Shown here in pieces: positions 5,657 through 8,869 of a DNA stretch of 8,869 bases. The notes beneath the pieces are model-generated. The model was not told where the DNA came from. It was given only the letters and a program-made list of their open reading frames with translations, and did not search any database. Location: assembly GCA_937936695.1 (NCBI GenBank), contig CALHCK010000118.1:1-8869 (forward strand). Direction: 5' to 3'. The stretch's first letter is position 1. The number at the start of each line of letters is the position of its first letter. This DNA comes from an uncultured Polaribacter sp. GTDB taxonomy: Bacteria > Bacteroidota > Bacteroidia > Flavobacteriales > Flavobacteriaceae. The position numbers were made by a program, and so were the translations under genes.

Positions 5657-7882
5657 ATGAGCAAAACAGCTAAAATTATTTATACAAAGACAGACGAAGC
5701 ACCTGCTTTGGCAACACGTTCTTTCTTACCAATTGTAGAAGCATTTACAAAATCTTCTGGCGTAGAAATAGAAACAAAAGACATTTCTTTAGCTGCTAGA
5801 ATTTTAGCAAACCTTTCAGATTATTTAACTGAAGAGCAAAAAGTAGAAGACGCATTAGCTGTTTTAGGTGATTTAGCAAAAACACCTGAAGCTAACATTA
5901 TAAAATTACCTAATATTAGTGCTTCTGTACCACAACTAAAAGCTGCAATTGCAGAATTACAAGCTTTAGGATATGCAATACCTAATTACCCAGAAGAGGT
6001 AAATACAGACGAAGATAAAAAAGTTTTAGCTTTATATAACAAAGTAAAAGGTTCTGCTGTAAACCCTGTTTTACGTGAAGGAAACTCTGACAGAAGAGCT
6101 CCTAAAGCAATTAAAAACTATGCTCGTAAAAACCCACATTCTATGGGAGCTTGGAGTAAAGATTCTAAAACTCACGTTGCTACAATGAGTGAAGGAGATT
6201 TTGCGCACAACGAAAAATCTACTACAGTAAAAGAAGCTACTAACGTAAGCATACAACACATTGCTAGTAATGGTACTAAAACAGTTCTTAAAGAAACTGT
6301 TGCTTTATTAGACGGAGAAATTATAGATGCTACTGTAATGAGTAAAAAAGCATTACTTGCATTTTTAGATAAAGAAATTGCAGATGCTACAGAAAGTGGT
6401 GTTTTACTTTCTTTACACATGAAAGCAACTATGATGAAGGTTTCTGACCCTATTATTTTTGGTCATGCTGTAAAAACTTATTTTAAAGATTTATTTGAAA
6501 AACATGCTACTACTTTTAATGAAATTGGTGTAGATGTTAATAATGGTTTTGGAAACTTATTAAGTAACCTAAACGAAGTTTCTGCAGATAAAAAAGCTGA
6601 AATTTTAGCAGATATAGATGCTGCTTTTGCTAAAAATGCAGATTTAGCAATGGTAAATTCTGATAAAGGAATTACTAATTTACATGTACCTTCTGATGTT
6701 ATTATAGATGCTTCTATGCCTGCTATGATTAGAACTTCTGGACAAATGTGGAACAAAGAAGGTAAATTACAAGATACAAAAGCTGTAATACCAGATAGTT
6801 CTTATGCTGGTGTTTACACTGCTACAATAGAATTCTGTAAAAAGAATGGTGCTTTTGATCCTACTAAAATGGGTACTGTACCTAATGTTGGGTTAATGGC
6901 TCAAAAAGCAGAAGAATATGGTTCTCATGATAAAACTTTTGAAATTCCTGCAGATGGAAAAGTACAAGTAGTTGATGCTGCTGGTAGCGTACTTTTAGAG
7001 CACAATGTAGAAACTGGTGATATCTGGAGAATGTGTCAAACAAAAGATTTACCAATTCAAGATTGGGTTAAGTTAGCTGTTACAAGAGCAAGAGCTTCTG
7101 CTACACCTGCTGTTTTTTGGTTAGATGAAAATAGAGCACATGATGCAGAAATTATTAAAAAAGTAAATGCTTATTTACCAAACCACGATACTGACGGTTT
7201 AGACTTAAGAATTTTATCTCCAGTAAAAGCAACTGAATTTACTTTAGAAAGAATTGTAAAAGGAGAAGATACTATTTCTGTTTCTGGTAACGTTTTACGT
7301 GATTATTTAACAGATTTATTTCCAATTTTAGAAGTTGGTACTTCTGCAAAAATGTTATCTATTGTTCCATTAATGAATGGTGGTGGTTTATTTGAAACTG
7401 GTGCTGGTGGTTCTGCCCCTAAACACGTACAACAATTTGTAGAAGAAAATCACTTACGTTGGGATTCTTTAGGAGAATTTTTAGCCTTGGCGGTTTCTTT
7501 AGAGCACTTAGGTACTACTAACAATAATGCAAAAGCACTTGTATTAGCAGAAACTTTAGACGATGCTACTGACAAATTCTTAGAAAACGACAAATCTCCA
7601 TCTAGAAAAGTTGGCGAATTAGATAACAGAGGTTCTCATTTTTACTTAGCATTATATTGGGCTGAAGGATTAGCTAACCAAGATAAAGATGCTTCTTTAA
7701 AAGCTGAATTTACATCTGTTGCTAAAGAGTTAAAAGATAATGAAGCTAAAATTGTAGCTGAATTAAACGAGATTCAAGGTACTGCGGTTAACATAGGTGC
7801 ATACTACCAACCTACAGATAGTTTAGCAGATGCAGCAATGAGACCTAATACAATTTTAAACAATATTTTAAAAGCAATCTAA
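5657..7882 (+). CDS. icd: Monomeric NADP-dependent isocitrate dehydrogenase
   Basis: This cytoplasmic TCA-cycle enzyme oxidatively decarboxylates isocitrate to 2-oxoglutarate and produces NADPH. At 741 residues it is the single-chain, roughly 80 kDa type, unrelated in length to the 45 kDa homodimeric enzyme. The residues known from the Azotobacter vinelandii structure are all present with a one-residue offset. Substrate and metal contacts are S133 and R140 (in KGSAVNPVLREGNSDRR), K256, D351, Y421, R548, D549 and D553. NADP contacts are H590, R601 and R650, so NADP specificity is expected. The ATG at 5657 begins MSKTAKIIYTKTDEAP, the usual N-terminus of this family. It stands alone between two terminators with its own candidate promoter, so it is probably a single-gene transcript. 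No AceK kinase gene is nearby. Confidence 0.97.
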   Translation: MSKTAKIIYTKTDEAPALATRSFLPIVEAFTKSSGVEIETKDISLAARILANLSDYLTEEQKVEDALAVLGDLAKTPEANIIKLPNISASVPQLKAAIAELQALGYAIPNYPEEVNTDEDKKVLALYNKVKGSAVNPVLREGNSDRRAPKAIKNYARKNPHSMGAWSKDSKTHVATMSEGDFAHNEKSTTVKEATNVSIQHIASNGTKTVLKETVALLDGEIIDATVMSKKALLAFLDKEIADATESGVLLSLHMKATMMKVSDPIIFGHAVKTYFKDLFEKHATTFNEIGVDVNNGFGNLLSNLNEVSADKKAEILADIDAAFAKNADLAMVNSDKGITNLHVPSDVIIDASMPAMIRTSGQMWNKEGKLQDTKAVIPDSSYAGVYTATIEFCKKNGAFDPTKMGTVPNVGLMAQKAEEYGSHDKTFEIPADGKVQVVDAAGSVLLEHNVETGDIWRMCQTKDLPIQDWVKLAVTRARASATPAVFWLDENRAHDAEIIKKVNAYLPNHDTDGLDLRILSPVKATEFTLERIVKGEDTISVSGNVLRDYLTDLFPILEVGTSAKMLSIVPLMNGGGLFETGAGGSAPKHVQQFVEENHLRWDSLGEFLALAVSLEHLGTTNNNAKALVLAETLDDATDKFLENDKSPSRKVGELDNRGSHFYLALYWAEGLANQDKDASLKAEFTSVAKELKDNEAKIVAELNEIQGTAVNIGAYYQPTDSLADAAMRPNTILNNILKAI

Positions 7883-7905
7883 AATATTAGTTTATAATAT
7901 AATTT

Positions 7906-7936
7906 AAAGGTCGATGTTAATTCATCGACCTTTTTT
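7906..7936 (+). terminator. Intrinsic terminator of icd
   Basis: A perfect 11-bp stem pairs AAAGGTCGATG (7906-7916) with its complement (7923-7933) around a 6-base TTAATT loop. The stem includes five G-C pairs and the 3' arm runs into six consecutive T. It lies 23 bases after the icd stop, a textbook rho-independent terminator. Confidence 0.93.
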
Positions 7937-7975
7937 CATTTTTAAAATAATATTATTTAACTATTTATTAAAATT

Positions 7976-7991
7976 TAGATTTGTATTTTTG
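7976..7991 (+). promoter_or_regulatory. Two adjacent -7 promoter-box matches before the TonB receptor
   Basis: TAGATTTG (7976-7983) and TATTTTTG (7984-7991) both match TAnnTTTG and abut one another, 37 to 45 bases before the TTG start. Either would give a short leader of some 30-40 bases. No clear -33 TTG is visible, so which one is used cannot be told from sequence. Confidence 0.42.
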
Positions 7992-8028
7992 TTGAATATT
8001 AAACTTTATAAATTAAACAAAACATAAT

Positions 8029-8869
8029 TTGAAAAAGATTTTATTTATGCTGCTCTTACTTTCTCAGGCTTCTTTTAGTCAAGAAAAAGTTACTGTAAGT
8101 GGTACTGTTTATGACAATATTAATAACGAAACCTTAATTGGTGTTTCTGTTTATTTTCCTGAGTTAAAAGCAGGTACTACTACCAATGAATATGGTTTTT
8201 ATTCTATTACAATACCAAAAGGTACTTATAAAATGCAAATAAGCTATTTAGGCTATGCAACTATTTTAGAAAGTATAACTTTAGAAACTAAAACAACTAA
8301 AAACTTTAAGATAAAAGAAGAAACTGCGAGTTTAAATGAGATTGTTATAGAAAGTAATATAGAAAGACTCAATGTAAAATCTCCTCAAATGAGTGTTAAT
8401 AAATTAACCTCTGCTACAATTAAACAAATACCTGTAGTATTGGGTGAGGCAGATATTATTAAGTCTATTTTACTTTTACCAGGAGTTACAAGTGCTGGAG
8501 AGGGTGCTTCTGGTTTTAATGTTAGAGGTGGAGCTGCAGATCAAAACTTAATTTTGCTAGATGAGGCTATTGTTTTTAATTCTTCTCACTTATTTGGTTT
8601 CTTTTCTGTTTTTAATCCAGATGTAATAAAAGATGTTCGTTTGTACAAAGGAGGAATTCCTGCTAAATATGGAGGAAGATTATCGTCTGTATTAGATATT
8701 TATCAAAAAGAAGGAAACAGTAAAGACTTTAAAGTTACAGGTGGTGTTGGCTTAATATCTTCTAGATTGTTAGTAGAAGGCCCTCTAAAAAAAGAAAAAA
8801 GCTCTTTTGTTGTTGCTGGTCGATCATCATATGCGCACTTATTTTTACCTCTTTTTGATAATGATAACA
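8029..8869 (+). CDS. TonB-dependent receptor with carboxypeptidase-like regulatory domain (3' truncated by window edge)
   Basis: This is the first 280 residues of an outer-membrane TonB-dependent transporter; the barrel continues past the window. Residues 1-18 form a signal peptide (MKKILFMLLLLSQASFSQ, cleavage probably just after). Residues 20-97 are a carboxypeptidase-regulatory-like beta-sandwich with VSGTVYDN, ETLIGVSVYF, TNEYGFYSITIP and ISYLGYA. The segment near 101-109 (SLNEIVIES) is in the place of the TonB box. The plug domain follows, with LLLPGVTS, GFNVRGGAADQNLILLDEA and YKGGIPAKYGGRLSSVLDI. The start is TTG at 8029: an in-frame TAA at 8014-8016 leaves no ATG, and the later ATG at 8047 would lose the positively charged signal-peptide end. 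It looks like the mid-sized receptor class rather than a SusC, and no SusD is visible. Substrate is unknown. Confidence 0.92.
   Translation, partial: MKKILFMLLLLSQASFSQEKVTVSGTVYDNINNETLIGVSVYFPELKAGTTTNEYGFYSITIPKGTYKMQISYLGYATILESITLETKTTKNFKIKEETASLNEIVIESNIERLNVKSPQMSVNKLTSATIKQIPVVLGEADIIKSILLLPGVTSAGEGASGFNVRGGAADQNLILLDEAIVFNSSHLFGFFSVFNPDVIKDVRLYKGGIPAKYGGRLSSVLDIYQKEGNSKDFKVTGGVGLISSRLLVEGPLKKEKSSFVVAGRSSYAHLFLPLFDNDN

Noticed and set aside
6071..6756. Three minus-strand open frames antisense to icd
   Set aside because: They all lie within icd, whose catalytic residues are conserved throughout. They reflect the rarity of stop codons opposite biased codons, not genes.
8029..8869. SusC-type polysaccharide-utilisation receptor
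   Set aside because: The plug motifs fit the mid-sized carboxypeptidase-regulatory-domain receptors better, and no SusD or glycoside hydrolase gene is present in the window.

Overview
The window looks like a chromosomal segment from a marine-type flavobacterium (phylum Bacteroidota). The DNA is very AT-rich and gene starts lack Shine-Dalgarno sequences. Several genes are preceded by matches to the Bacteroidota -7 promoter box TAnnTTTG. The gene set also fits: RimK, a short TrmD, bL19, monomeric NADP isocitrate dehydrogenase and a carboxypeptidase-like-domain TonB-dependent receptor. All genes lie on the + strand. Placement to genus is not possible from the sequence alone.

Layout. (1) Bases 1-1535 hold the C-terminal two thirds of rimK, an ATP-grasp glutamate ligase. 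It overlaps by 11 bases a zinc-dependent succinylglutamate desuccinylase/aspartoacylase-family hydrolase. (2) Bases 1584-2621 encode a multi-spanning acyltransferase-3 (OafA-type) membrane protein with a TTG start. (3) Bases 2735-4886 hold trmD, possibly leaderless, overlapping by 8 bases a GT39/ArnT-like membrane glycosyltransferase. (4) Bases 5000-5350 encode ribosomal protein bL19 (rplS), with its own candidate promoter, a roughly 67-base leader and a strong terminator. (5) A 306-base non-coding gap follows, containing that terminator, an 8+8 palindrome and candidate promoters. (6) Bases 5657-7882 encode the monomeric isocitrate dehydrogenase, closed by a second strong terminator. (7) From 8029 to the window edge runs the N-terminal part of a TonB-dependent receptor with a TTG start.

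How the genes fit together. This is mainly core metabolism and translation: tRNA m1G37 methylation, bL19, protein glutamylation and NADPH/2-oxoglutarate production. Envelope functions are interleaved: surface acylation, glycosyl transfer and outer-membrane uptake. The pairing with most potential interest is rimK plus the deacylase-family hydrolase, which could be a glutamylation writer and eraser. The most unusual arrangement is a lipid-linked glycosyltransferase translationally coupled to trmD and placed between trmD and rplS. I see no mobile element, CRISPR array, tRNA, rRNA or defence system, and no clear sign of an entirely new system.
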